Shown: one piece after another, positions 1-7,385 of the stretch
Layout: every line of letters begins with the position of its first letter
Position numbering within the stretch: the stretch's first letter is position 1
Origin: Rhodobacter sp. SY28-1
Lineage (GTDB): Bacteria > Pseudomonadota > Alphaproteobacteria > Rhodobacterales > Rhodobacteraceae
Direction of reading: 5' to 3'
NCBI RefSeq assembly: GCF_005222785.1
Contig: NZ_STGH01000001.1
Span: 868,001 to 932,000 of the forward strand
Length of the DNA: 64,000 bases
Notes under the pieces: generated by a model
Database searches by the model: none
What the model saw: the letters and a program-made list of their open reading frames with translations, nothing else
What the model was told of the DNA's origin: nothing
Position numbers and translations under genes: made by a program

Positions 1-357
1 TGCCGCCCATTGTACCAGCATCGGCTCTGCGATTTCTGCTAGATCCGGGAAAGCGGCAAAGGCCCGCGCCATATCCGCCGCCGACATCGGAAAGGCCTCG
101 AAACTGGTATAGCTGACCCACCCCGGCCCCTGATGCGCGATCAGCGTGGCCAAGAGGTTCAGCCCAGTCCCAAAGCCCAGCTCCGCGATGTGGAACCCGT
201 CCCGGAACCGCCCCGGCAAACCGTTCCCCGCCAGGAACACATGCCGCGTCTCCTCCAACCCCCCGGCCAGTGAGAAGTAGGGGTCGTCGAACCGCCGCGA
301 CACCGGGATCAGGTCGTCGCGCCAATCTAGATCGGGGGGCTGTTCGGCGGCGCTCAT
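1..357 (-). CDS. mnmD: MnmD-type tRNA 5-methylaminomethyl-2-thiouridine methyltransferase, partial (C-terminus beyond window)
   Basis: The first 119 codons are visible; the gene runs off the left edge. It is the SAM-dependent half of the MnmC system, which adds the last methyl group of mnm5s2U at the wobble position of some tRNAs. The class I SAM-binding motif HIAELGFGTGLNLL is readable around residues 59-72. The upstream part, with a charged WRDDLIPVSRRFDDPYFS-like stretch, matches MnmD N-termini. The start is the ATG at 357. The gene faces away from an MnmC2-like FAD protein starting at 401, so the two activities that are fused in E. coli MnmC are separate, divergent genes here. Assignment rests on motif and neighbour; only the N-terminal part can be seen. 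Confidence 0.85.
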   Translation of the reverse strand, partial: MSAAEQPPDLDWRDDLIPVSRRFDDPYFSLAGGLEETRHVFLAGNGLPGRFRDGFHIAELGFGTGLNLLATLIAHQGPGWVSYTSFEAFPMSAADMARAFAAFPDLAEIAEPMLVQWAA

Positions 358-400
358 CGGGGATAGTCCTTTGCCCCGTTCATGGTCTCGGGGCAGGGGA

Positions 401-1456
401 ATGGCAAGCGTCGACGTCACGGTGCGCGGGGCAGGGATCTTTGGCCTGTCCATCGCCTGGACCTGCCTCCAGCGCGGCGCGAAGGTCCGGGTGATCGAAA
501 ACGCCCACCCCGGCGCAGGCTCCTCCGGCGGCCTCGTCGGTGCCCTTTCGCCCCACGTCCCTGAGGCCTGGAACGCCAAGAAGGCCTTCCAGCTGGAAAG
601 CCTGCTGATGGCCGCCGACTGGTGGGCAACAGTCGAGGCCGCCTCCGGCCTCCCCTCCGGCTACGCCCGCCTTGGCCGGTTGCAGCCGCTCCCAGACGAC
701 CGCGCGGTCGAAGGCGCCCGCCGCCGCGAAATCGAGGCTACGACGCTCTGGCAGGGCAGGGCAGTCTGGCAGGTCATTCCCGCCTCCGGCGCAGCGTGGG
801 AGCCCGTCACGCCCACCGGGTGGCTGGTCCGCGACACCCTCTCCGCCCGGCTCTCCCCCCGCATGGGCTTGGCCTGCCTCATCGGGGCGCTGACCGCGAA
901 GGGGGCAGAGCTGGTCCTGGGAGAAGCCGAGGAGACCGGCCAAGTCATCCACGCCACCGGCGTCGCCGGACTGCATGAGCTGTCCCAAGCCTTCGCCGCC
1001 CCGCTCGGCTCCGGCGTGAAGGGCCAGGCCCTCTCCCTCCGCCACGACGCCCGCGACCAGCCGCAGCTTTTTGTCGACGGTCTCCACATTGTTCCCCACG
1101 CCGACGGAACCGCCGCCATAGGCTCGACGTCCGAGACCACTTGGACCCACGACGAAACCGACGCGCAACTCGACACCCTCCACGCCAAGGCCATCGCCGC
1201 CGTCCCCGCCCTTGCCAAAGCCGAAATCACCGCCCGCTGGGCCGGCATCCGCCCCAAGGCAGCCACCCGAGCCCCCGTCCTTGGAGGCTGGCCCAACCGC
1301 CCCGGCCATTTCATCGCCAACGGCGGCTTCAAGATCGGCTTCGGCATGGCACCCAAGGTCGCCGAGGTCATGGCCGACCTGATCCTCGACGCCCGCGACA
1401 CCATCCCCCCAGACTTCCGCGTCGAGACCCTGCTTCAGAAAACCGCCCGTCGGTAG
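401..1456 (+). CDS. FAD-dependent oxidoreductase, MnmC2 / DadA-like
   Basis: 351 residues. It opens with an FAD Rossmann motif (VRGAGIFGLSIAW, about residues 6-18) and ends with the GGFKIGFGMAPKVAEVMADL-type segment of the D-amino-acid-oxidase superfamily. Position beside mnmD suggests it is the oxidase half of MnmC, which removes the carboxymethyl group of cmnm5s2U-tRNA to glyoxylate. A free-standing glycine/D-amino-acid oxidase is the alternative. I prefer the ATG at 401 over an in-frame upstream start at 371, because GGGCAGGGGA lies directly before it and the FAD motif then falls at the usual distance from the N-terminus. Its 3' end overlaps the convergent acetyltransferase by 22 bp. Confidence 0.75.
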   Translation: MASVDVTVRGAGIFGLSIAWTCLQRGAKVRVIENAHPGAGSSGGLVGALSPHVPEAWNAKKAFQLESLLMAADWWATVEAASGLPSGYARLGRLQPLPDDRAVEGARRREIEATTLWQGRAVWQVIPASGAAWEPVTPTGWLVRDTLSARLSPRMGLACLIGALTAKGAELVLGEAEETGQVIHATGVAGLHELSQAFAAPLGSGVKGQALSLRHDARDQPQLFVDGLHIVPHADGTAAIGSTSETTWTHDETDAQLDTLHAKAIAAVPALAKAEITARWAGIRPKAATRAPVLGGWPNRPGHFIANGGFKIGFGMAPKVAEVMADLILDARDTIPPDFRVETLLQKTARR

Positions 1457-1905
1457 GTGATCGACGTCGCCCGGTCAAACCCCGGATGCGCTGTCCGCCC
1501 GACCTCCTGAAAACCCATCGCAAGAAACGCCGCCTGGTTCTCCACCAGCTCCACCCGCGTCTGCAGTTCCAGCGCGGGCAGGCCCCTCTCCCGCGCCCGC
1601 TCCTCGGCGACCTCGATCAGCCGCCGCGCCAGCCCCCGGCCCCGGAAAGCCGCCGCCACCGCCAGCTTGCCCAGGTAAAGGGCGTCGGTCTTCGGGGTCA
1701 GGACGATGCAGGCCGCGATGCCTACATCGGTTTCGTCGATGATCCATATCTCTCCGCCTTCGGCCTGCGCGCTCAGCACCTCGGGCGTCAGGTCGCGCAA
1801 CGAGGAAGGCGGGTCGATCCGTCCGTCCATGAAGGCGAATGCCTCCCGCAAAAGCGCCAGCATCGGCGGCCAAAGCGCGGGATCGGTGATACGGCGTGGG
1901 GTCAT
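1435..1905 (-). CDS. GNAT family N-acetyltransferase
   Basis: 156 residues with the acetyl-CoA-binding core of the GNAT fold: LYLGKLAVAAAFRGRGLARR (motif A, Q/RxxGxG/A) around residues 77-96, followed by LELQTRVELVENQAAFLAMG, the beta5/alpha4 part. It would transfer an acetyl group from acetyl-CoA to an unidentified amine. It is convergent with, and overlaps, the FAD oxidoreductase. Nothing in the context identifies the substrate. Confidence 0.8.
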   Translation of the reverse strand: MTPRRITDPALWPPMLALLREAFAFMDGRIDPPSSLRDLTPEVLSAQAEGGEIWIIDETDVGIAACIVLTPKTDALYLGKLAVAAAFRGRGLARRLIEVAEERARERGLPALELQTRVELVENQAAFLAMGFQEVGRTAHPGFDRATSITYRRAVF

Positions 1906-2060
1906 GCTGGCACACTGCCCCAGACCGACACCCCCCGCAAGACGAGCCCGGCCCGCAACATCTTGGGGATAAGCCGGGACATACCGCCCAGATGCGGGGT
2001 CCCCGGTTGACTCCTGCGCCCCCCGGCGGGAACATCGCAGACCCGACTCGGATGTGACCC

Positions 2061-5000
2061 TTGCGCCTGACCCGCCTGCGCCTCAACGGCTTCAAAAGCT
2101 TTGTCGACCCCACGGATCTGGTGATCCATGAGGGGCTGACCGGCGTTGTCGGCCCCAATGGCTGCGGCAAGTCCAACCTGCTGGAAGCCCTCCGCTGGGT
2201 CATGGGCGAAAACCGCCCCAGCGCCATGCGCGGCGGCGGCATGGAGGACGTGATCTTCAACGGCGCCGCCACCCGGGGCGCGCGCCACTTCGCCGAAGTC
2301 GCCTTGGTCATCGACAACCAGGATCGCCTCGCGCCTTCAGGCTTCAACGACTCCGACCAGATCGAGATCGTCCGCCGCATCACCCGCGATGCCGGGTCCG
2401 CCTACCGCTGCAACGCCAAGGACGTCCGCGCCCGCGACGTGCAGATGCTGTTCGCCGACGCCTCAACCGGCTCCCACTCCCCCGCGCTGGTGCGGCAAGG
2501 CCAGATTTCCGAACTCATCAACGCCAAGCCCAAGGCCCGTCGCCGGGTGCTGGAGGAAGCCGCCGGGATCTCGGGCCTCTACGCCCGTCGGCATGAGGCG
2601 GAACTGAAACTGTCAGGTGCCGAGACGAACCTGACCCGCGTCGATGACGTGCTGGAGCAACTGGCGCAACAGCTGTCGGTCCTGACCCGCCAGGCCAAGC
2701 AGGCCGCCCGCTACCGCGAGATTTCCGAGGAATTGCGGAAGTCCGAAGGCATGCTCCTCTGGCGGCGCTGGCGCGAAGCAGATGAGGCGCGGAACCAGGC
2801 CGAGGGCGCGCTGCGGGAACGCCTGATCGCTCAGCACCAGGCAGAAGCTGCCGCCCGCGCCTCCGGAAAGGCTCGCGAAGCCGCCGAAGACGCCCTGCCG
2901 CCGAAGCGCGAGGAAGAGGCCATCGCCAGCGCCATCCTGCAAAGGCTCGTCCTGCAACGCGACGCGCTGGGCGACCAGGAGGCCCGGGCGCTCGCCCAGA
3001 TCGACGCGCTGAAGGGCCGGATCGGGCAGCTGTCGCAGGACCTCGAACGCGAGGCGGGCCTCAACCGCGATGCAGGCGAGGTGATCGAGCGGCTGGAGTG
3101 GGAGATCGAACAACTTGCCCGCGCCCATGACGGGCACGAGGAGAAGCTGGCCGAGGCGGTGGAAGCCGCGCGCGAAGCAGGGTCGGTACTGGCCGAGCGC
3201 GAGGCCTCGCTGGCCGAACTGACCGAGGATGCCGCCCGCCTGGCCGCCCGCCACCAATCGACCCAGCGGATGCTTTCGGACACGCGGGCGGTCCTCGACC
3301 GGGCGGAGGAACAGGCCTCCAGCGCCCGCGAGGCCGTGAACACGGCCTCCGAAGCGCTGGACGCCGCTGGCGAGGCCTTCGAAGCCGCCGAAGAGGCTCA
3401 GGAAGCGGCGCTGGCCGAAGGCGAAGCGACCGAGGCCGCACTGGAGGCCGCCGAAGCCGCCCGCGCCGAGACGCAAGGCCGCGAGGCCGAAGCCCGCGCC
3501 GCCCGGTCCTCCGCCGAAGGCGAGGCCAACGCGCTCCGCGCCGAAGTCGCCGCTCTCGCGCGCCTGGTCGAACGGGAAGCACAGGCCGGGCATCAGCTGC
3601 TCGACCGGCTTGAGGTGGAACCTGGTTTTGAGAAGGCCCTTGGTGCTGCTCTCTCCGACGACCTGCGCGCGCCCGAAGTCGAAGGGCAGACGCGTTCCGG
3701 CTGGGCGGTCCTTGCGCCCTACAGCGAAGCACAGTCCTTGCCCGATGGGGCGGAACCGCTATCGGCCCGCGTGAAAGCCCCGGCGGTCCTTGCTCGGCGG
3801 CTTTCCCAGATCGGCCTCGTCACCCGTGAAAAGGGTTTTCAGCTGCAGGCCGACCTCCGCCCCGGCCAGCGGCTTGTGTCCATGGAAGGCGACCTCTGGC
3901 GCTGGGACGGCTTCCGCGCCGGGGCCGAGGATGCGCCCTCGGCCGCCGCCCTTCGCCTGCAACAGCTGAACCGCCTCGTCCAGCTGAAGCGCGACCTCGA
4001 AGACGTCGCCGCCCGCGCCGACGGTGCCCGCCAGGCCCACGAAGCGCTTCAGGCTCGGCTGTCCGAACTCGCCACCGCCGACCAACGCGCCCGCGACGCC
4101 CGCCGCGCCGCCGATGCGCGCCTTGCCGAAGCCAACCGTTCCCTCGCCCGGGCTGAAGCCGACCGCTCCATCGCCGGCGGCAAGCTTGAGGCGGCGAAAC
4201 TCGCCGTCAGCCGGTTCGAAGACGAAGCCATGGCCGCCCGCGCCCGCCTGAAAGAGGCCCAGACGGCTGTGGCCGACCTTGGCGACCTCGACGCCGCCCG
4301 CGGCGCGGTCGAGGCCGCGAAGATCACTGTCGAAGCCGCCCGCATCACCATGATGACCCGCCGCTCCGCCCAGGACGAAGTCCGCCGCGAAGGCGAGGCC
4401 CGGGTCCGCCGTCGGCAAGAGGCAACGAAGGAACTCTCCGGCTGGAAGCATCGCCTGGAAACCGCCTCCCGCCGCACCGAGGAACTGACCACCCGCCGGT
4501 CAGAGACCGAGGAAGAACTCGCCGAGGCGATGCACGCCCCCGAGGAAATCGTCGCCAAGCGGGACGAACTGGTGGAGGCCATCGCCGAGGCCGAGGAACG
4601 CCGCAAGCGCGCGGCTGATGCCCTTGCCGAGGCCGAAGGAGCCCTCCGCGACGCCGCCATGGCCGAACGCGAAGCCGAGCGCCTGGCAGGTGAAGCCCGC
4701 GAAACCCGCGCCCGCGCCGAGGCCCGTCTGGATGCCGCCCGCGAAGGCGTGGCCTTGGCCGCCGAACGGATCGCCGAAGAGGACGACCGCACCCCCGACG
4801 AACTCCTGACCAGCCTCCGCACCGATCCCGACAAGATGCCCGATGCCGAGACGCTGGACCAGGATGTGGGCCGCCTGAAACGCCAGCGCGAGGCCTTGGG
4901 CGCCGTGAACCTGCGGGCCGAAGAAGACGCCAAGACCGTCGAGGCCGAATACGACGCGCTGGCCGGCGAGAAGTCGGACCTTGAGGAAGCGATCAAGAAA

Positions 5001-5516
5001 CTCCGCGCCGGGATCTCCGGTCTGAACAAGGAAGGGCGTGAGCGTCTGCTCACCGCCTTCGAACAGGTGAACGCCAATTTCTCCACCCTCTTCACCCACC
5101 TCTTCGGCGGCGGCGAAGCGCGCCTTGTGCTGGTCGAATCCGACGACCCGCTGGAGGCCGGCCTCGAAATACTCTGTCAGCCGCCGGGGAAGAAACTCGC
5201 CACTCTCAGCCTTCTCTCCGGCGGCGAGCAGACCCTGACCGCGCTGGCGCTGATCTTCGGCGTCTTCCTCGCCAACCCCGCCCCGATCTGCGTCCTGGAC
5301 GAGGTCGACGCGCCGTTGGACGACGCCAACGTCACCCGCTTCTGCGACCTGCTTGACGAGATGACCCGCCGCACCGACACGCGCTTCCTCATCATCACCC
5401 ACCACGCCGTGACGATGGCCCGGATGGACCGCCTCTTCGGCGTGACGATGCAGGAGCAGGGGGTCAGTCAGCTGGTGTCGGTGGACCTGAAGAAGGCCGA
5501 GGCGCTGGTCGCCTGA
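2061..5516 (+). CDS. smc: Chromosome segregation protein SMC
   Basis: 1151 residues, the full length for SMC. The N-terminal Walker A is GVVGPNGCGKSNLLEALRW (residues about 29-47). Two long Ala/Glu/Arg-rich coiled coils flank a hinge near residues 510-650. The C-terminal ABC signature LLSGGEQTLTALAL and Walker B ICVLDEVDAPLDDANV follow near residues 1050-1090. SMC forms the condensin-like ring that organises and segregates the chromosome, normally with ScpA/ScpB, which are not in this window. The only start that keeps the conserved MRLTRLRLNGFKSF N-terminus is TTG at 2061; no ATG or GTG is available in frame just upstream and no strong Shine-Dalgarno is seen. Confidence 0.97.
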   Translation: MRLTRLRLNGFKSFVDPTDLVIHEGLTGVVGPNGCGKSNLLEALRWVMGENRPSAMRGGGMEDVIFNGAATRGARHFAEVALVIDNQDRLAPSGFNDSDQIEIVRRITRDAGSAYRCNAKDVRARDVQMLFADASTGSHSPALVRQGQISELINAKPKARRRVLEEAAGISGLYARRHEAELKLSGAETNLTRVDDVLEQLAQQLSVLTRQAKQAARYREISEELRKSEGMLLWRRWREADEARNQAEGALRERLIAQHQAEAAARASGKAREAAEDALPPKREEEAIASAILQRLVLQRDALGDQEARALAQIDALKGRIGQLSQDLEREAGLNRDAGEVIERLEWEIEQLARAHDGHEEKLAEAVEAAREAGSVLAEREASLAELTEDAARLAARHQSTQRMLSDTRAVLDRAEEQASSAREAVNTASEALDAAGEAFEAAEEAQEAALAEGEATEAALEAAEAARAETQGREAEARAARSSAEGEANALRAEVAALARLVEREAQAGHQLLDRLEVEPGFEKALGAALSDDLRAPEVEGQTRSGWAVLAPYSEAQSLPDGAEPLSARVKAPAVLARRLSQIGLVTREKGFQLQADLRPGQRLVSMEGDLWRWDGFRAGAEDAPSAAALRLQQLNRLVQLKRDLEDVAARADGARQAHEALQARLSELATADQRARDARRAADARLAEANRSLARAEADRSIAGGKLEAAKLAVSRFEDEAMAARARLKEAQTAVADLGDLDAARGAVEAAKITVEAARITMMTRRSAQDEVRREGEARVRRRQEATKELSGWKHRLETASRRTEELTTRRSETEEELAEAMHAPEEIVAKRDELVEAIAEAEERRKRAADALAEAEGALRDAAMAEREAERLAGEARETRARAEARLDAAREGVALAAERIAEEDDRTPDELLTSLRTDPDKMPDAETLDQDVGRLKRQREALGAVNLRAEEDAKTVEAEYDALAGEKSDLEEAIKKLRAGISGLNKEGRERLLTAFEQVNANFSTLFTHLFGGGEARLVLVESDDPLEAGLEILCQPPGKKLATLSLLSGGEQTLTALALIFGVFLANPAPICVLDEVDAPLDDANVTRFCDLLDEMTRRTDTRFLIITHHAVTMARMDRLFGVTMQEQGVSQLVSVDLKKAEALVA

Positions 5517-5574
5517 CAGCCTGGGCTGGATCGGGCGCTTGGTTAACGGGTTGGAAAGCAGAATCGGTCAGAAC

Positions 5575-5595
5575 GGTACGTGAACAAACCGTACC
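5575..5595. promoter_or_regulatory. Inverted repeat GGTACG-N9-CGTACC, operator candidate
   Basis: Perfect 6-bp arms, GGTACG at 5575-5580 and CGTACC at 5590-5595, give a 21-bp dyad. It lies 12 bp before the small reading frame at 5608 and 241 bp before soxB. The size fits a site for a homodimeric repressor (TetR- or GntR-like), but no regulator can be named from sequence alone. Confidence 0.4.
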
Positions 5596-5607
5596 CAGGG
5601 CCTGAAC

Positions 5608-5730
5608 ATGCAGATGCTCCTTTCCGCCACCACGATCCTCGTCCTCTTTGCCTGGGCGCAGGAAGAAGTCGCCAAGCTTCCTCCCGCCTGGTCGCCCTTC
5701 TCCGCCATCGATCAGGCCGTTCAGCCCTGA
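5608..5730 (+). CDS. Possible 40-residue small exported or membrane protein
   Basis: ATG at 5608 opens a 40-codon frame ending at TGA 5728-5730. The product starts MQMLLSATTILVLFAWAQ, a hydrophobic stretch that could be a signal peptide or membrane anchor, followed by a short polar tail. The spacing from the 5575-5595 palindrome is what one would expect for a regulated promoter. No clear Shine-Dalgarno precedes it and the family is not recognised, so it may be fortuitous. Confidence 0.3.
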   Translation: MQMLLSATTILVLFAWAQEEVAKLPPAWSPFSAIDQAVQP

Positions 5731-5747
5731 CCTCACGTTCCCGCGCC

Positions 5748-5779
5748 GTGGCGAAAACGGCGGCGCGCGTGGCGAAAAC
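5748..5779 (+). promoter_or_regulatory. Direct repeat GTGGCGAAAAC, two copies 21 bp apart, upstream of sox operon
   Basis: Identical 11-mers lie at 5748-5758 and 5769-5779, start to start exactly 21 bp, i.e. two helical turns. The second copy ends 57 bp before the soxB start. Direct repeats phased at 21 bp are typical of AraC-family activator sites, and AraC-type regulators are known to control sarcosine/glycine betaine catabolism in pseudomonads. Binding by such a protein here is inference. Confidence 0.5.
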
Positions 5780-5836
5780 CGACGGCTTCCTGCGCCGGTT
5801 CGGGCCTAGAACAGGCCCAGAAGCAGGAGAAGGCCC

Positions 5837-7087
5837 ATGCGCTATTCCGGATTTCGGGTCATTGCCGAGGCATTGACCGGCCACAAGGGCTGGAAGCCTG
5901 TCTGGCGCGACCCCGAGCCCCAAGCCGAATACGACTACATCATCATCGGCGGCGGTGGCCACGGGCTGGCGACGGCCTACTACCTTGCCAAGGAATTCGG
6001 CCAGGCCCGCATTGCGGTGCTGGAAAAGGGCTACCTCGGTGGCGGCAACGTGGGCCGCAACACTACGATCATCCGGTCGAACTACCTTCTCGACGGCAAC
6101 GAACCCTTCTATGAGTTCAGCCTGAAGCTCTGGGAGGGGCTGGAGCAGGACTTCAACTACAACGCCATGGTCAGCCAACGCGGGATCATCAATCTGATCC
6201 ACACGGATGCGCAGCGTGATGCCGCCACCCGGCGCGGCAATGCGATGATCATGCACGGGGCGGATGCCCGACTGCTGAGCCGGGACGAGGTCCGCCAGAT
6301 GTACCCCTGGCTCAACTTCGACAACGGCCGCTTCCCGATCAAGGGCGCGCTGATGCAGCCGCGCGGCGGCACCGTCCGGCACGACGCGGTGGCCTGGGGC
6401 TATGCACGGGGCGCGGACATGCGCGGCGTGGACCTGATCCAGAACTGCGAAGTCACCGGGATGCGGATCGAGAACGGCCGCATCAAGGGGGTGGAAACCA
6501 CCCGCGGCTACATCGGTGCCAAGAAGGTCGGCGTGGCCGTGGCGGGCTCATCGTCGAAGGTGATGGCCCATGCTGGAATGCGCCTGCCCATCGAATCCCA
6601 CGTGTTGCAAGCCTTTGTCTCCGAGGGTCTGAAACCCCTGATCGACGGCGTGATGACCTTCGGCGCGGGCCACTTCTACGTCAGCCAGTCCGACAAGGGC
6701 GGCCTCGTCTTCGGCGGCGACATCGACGGCTACAACTCCTACGCCCAACGCGGCAACCTGCCGGTGATCGAGGACGTGGCCGAAGGCGGCATGGCCTTGA
6801 TGCCCGCCATCGGGCGCGTGCGGCTGTTGCGCACCTGGGGCGGGATCATGGACATGTCGATGGACGGCTCGCCGATCATCGACAAGACCGGGATTGAGGG
6901 CCTCTATTTCAACGGCGGCTGGTGCTACGGCGGGTTCAAGGCCACCCCAGCCTCGGGCTGGGCCTTCGCGCATCTGTTGGCGAAGGATGAGTCACATATC
7001 ACCGCCAAAGCCTATCGCTTCGACCGGTTCCTCAAAGGGCTGATGATCGACGAAAAGGGCCAGGGCGCCCAGCCGAACCTACATTGA
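5837..7087 (+). CDS. soxB: Heterotetrameric sarcosine oxidase beta subunit
   Basis: 416 residues, usual length. The beta subunit binds FAD non-covalently and FMN covalently, and demethylates sarcosine to glycine, passing the one-carbon unit to the alpha subunit. The dinucleotide-binding motif IIIGGGGHGLATAYYL sits at residues 35-50. By comparison with the Corynebacterium enzyme, the histidine in TVRHDAVAWG (His182) is the likely covalent FMN attachment site. The C-terminal NGGWCYGGFKATPASGWAFA segment is typical of the family. An AGGAGAAGG ribosome site lies 3 nt before the ATG. First gene of soxBDAG. Confidence 0.96.
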   Translation: MRYSGFRVIAEALTGHKGWKPVWRDPEPQAEYDYIIIGGGGHGLATAYYLAKEFGQARIAVLEKGYLGGGNVGRNTTIIRSNYLLDGNEPFYEFSLKLWEGLEQDFNYNAMVSQRGIINLIHTDAQRDAATRRGNAMIMHGADARLLSRDEVRQMYPWLNFDNGRFPIKGALMQPRGGTVRHDAVAWGYARGADMRGVDLIQNCEVTGMRIENGRIKGVETTRGYIGAKKVGVAVAGSSSKVMAHAGMRLPIESHVLQAFVSEGLKPLIDGVMTFGAGHFYVSQSDKGGLVFGGDIDGYNSYAQRGNLPVIEDVAEGGMALMPAIGRVRLLRTWGGIMDMSMDGSPIIDKTGIEGLYFNGGWCYGGFKATPASGWAFAHLLAKDESHITAKAYRFDRFLKGLMIDEKGQGAQPNLH

Positions 7088-7100
7088 CGGAAATTCGCGA

Positions 7101-7385
7101 ATGATCATTCATCATCCGATCCTCGGCCCCCGCGACGCGCAGGAATTCGTCTATCTCGGCGACGCCAACCTCATCGACCGGCCCGATGGAATGGTGGCTG
7201 GAGTCGAAGTCTTCCACGACTACCTCTACAATCGCACCAACCCGGCGGGCGAACATCAAGAGCTTTGGTACCACGAACAGGGCGACCGCTCCTGGCTGGT
7301 CGTCACCCGCAACACCGTGACGCACGAGATCACCAGGGTCGAACTCGCCCGCGATGTCGCCCGAGCACGGAGGCGCACGAAATGA
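7101..7385 (+). CDS. soxD: Sarcosine oxidase delta subunit, zinc-ligand-poor variant
   Basis: 94 residues. The delta subunit is a small structural subunit of the complex. In the Corynebacterium enzyme a zinc ion is held by a CPNCG pair plus HxxxC. Here the first motif reads HHPILGPR (ligand positions His5 and Leu8) and the second reads WYHEQGD (His58 kept, Cys replaced by Asp62), so at least the two-cysteine pair and the last cysteine are gone. The remainder, including EFVYLGDA, NPAGEHQELW and the VTRNTVTHEI end, fits SoxD. It sits 13 bp after soxB and its TGA overlaps the soxA ATG. Confidence 0.9.
   Translation: MIIHHPILGPRDAQEFVYLGDANLIDRPDGMVAGVEVFHDYLYNRTNPAGEHQELWYHEQGDRSWLVVTRNTVTHEITRVELARDVARARRRTK

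Larger units (their letters stand above)
5517..5836. other. Intergenic region between smc and soxB
   Basis: A 320-bp gap with several structured elements: an inverted repeat at 5575-5595, a possible 40-codon reading frame at 5608-5730, and a phased direct repeat at 5748-5779, each listed separately. No clear sigma70 promoter could be picked with confidence, and no U-rich terminator follows smc. Confidence 0.6.
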
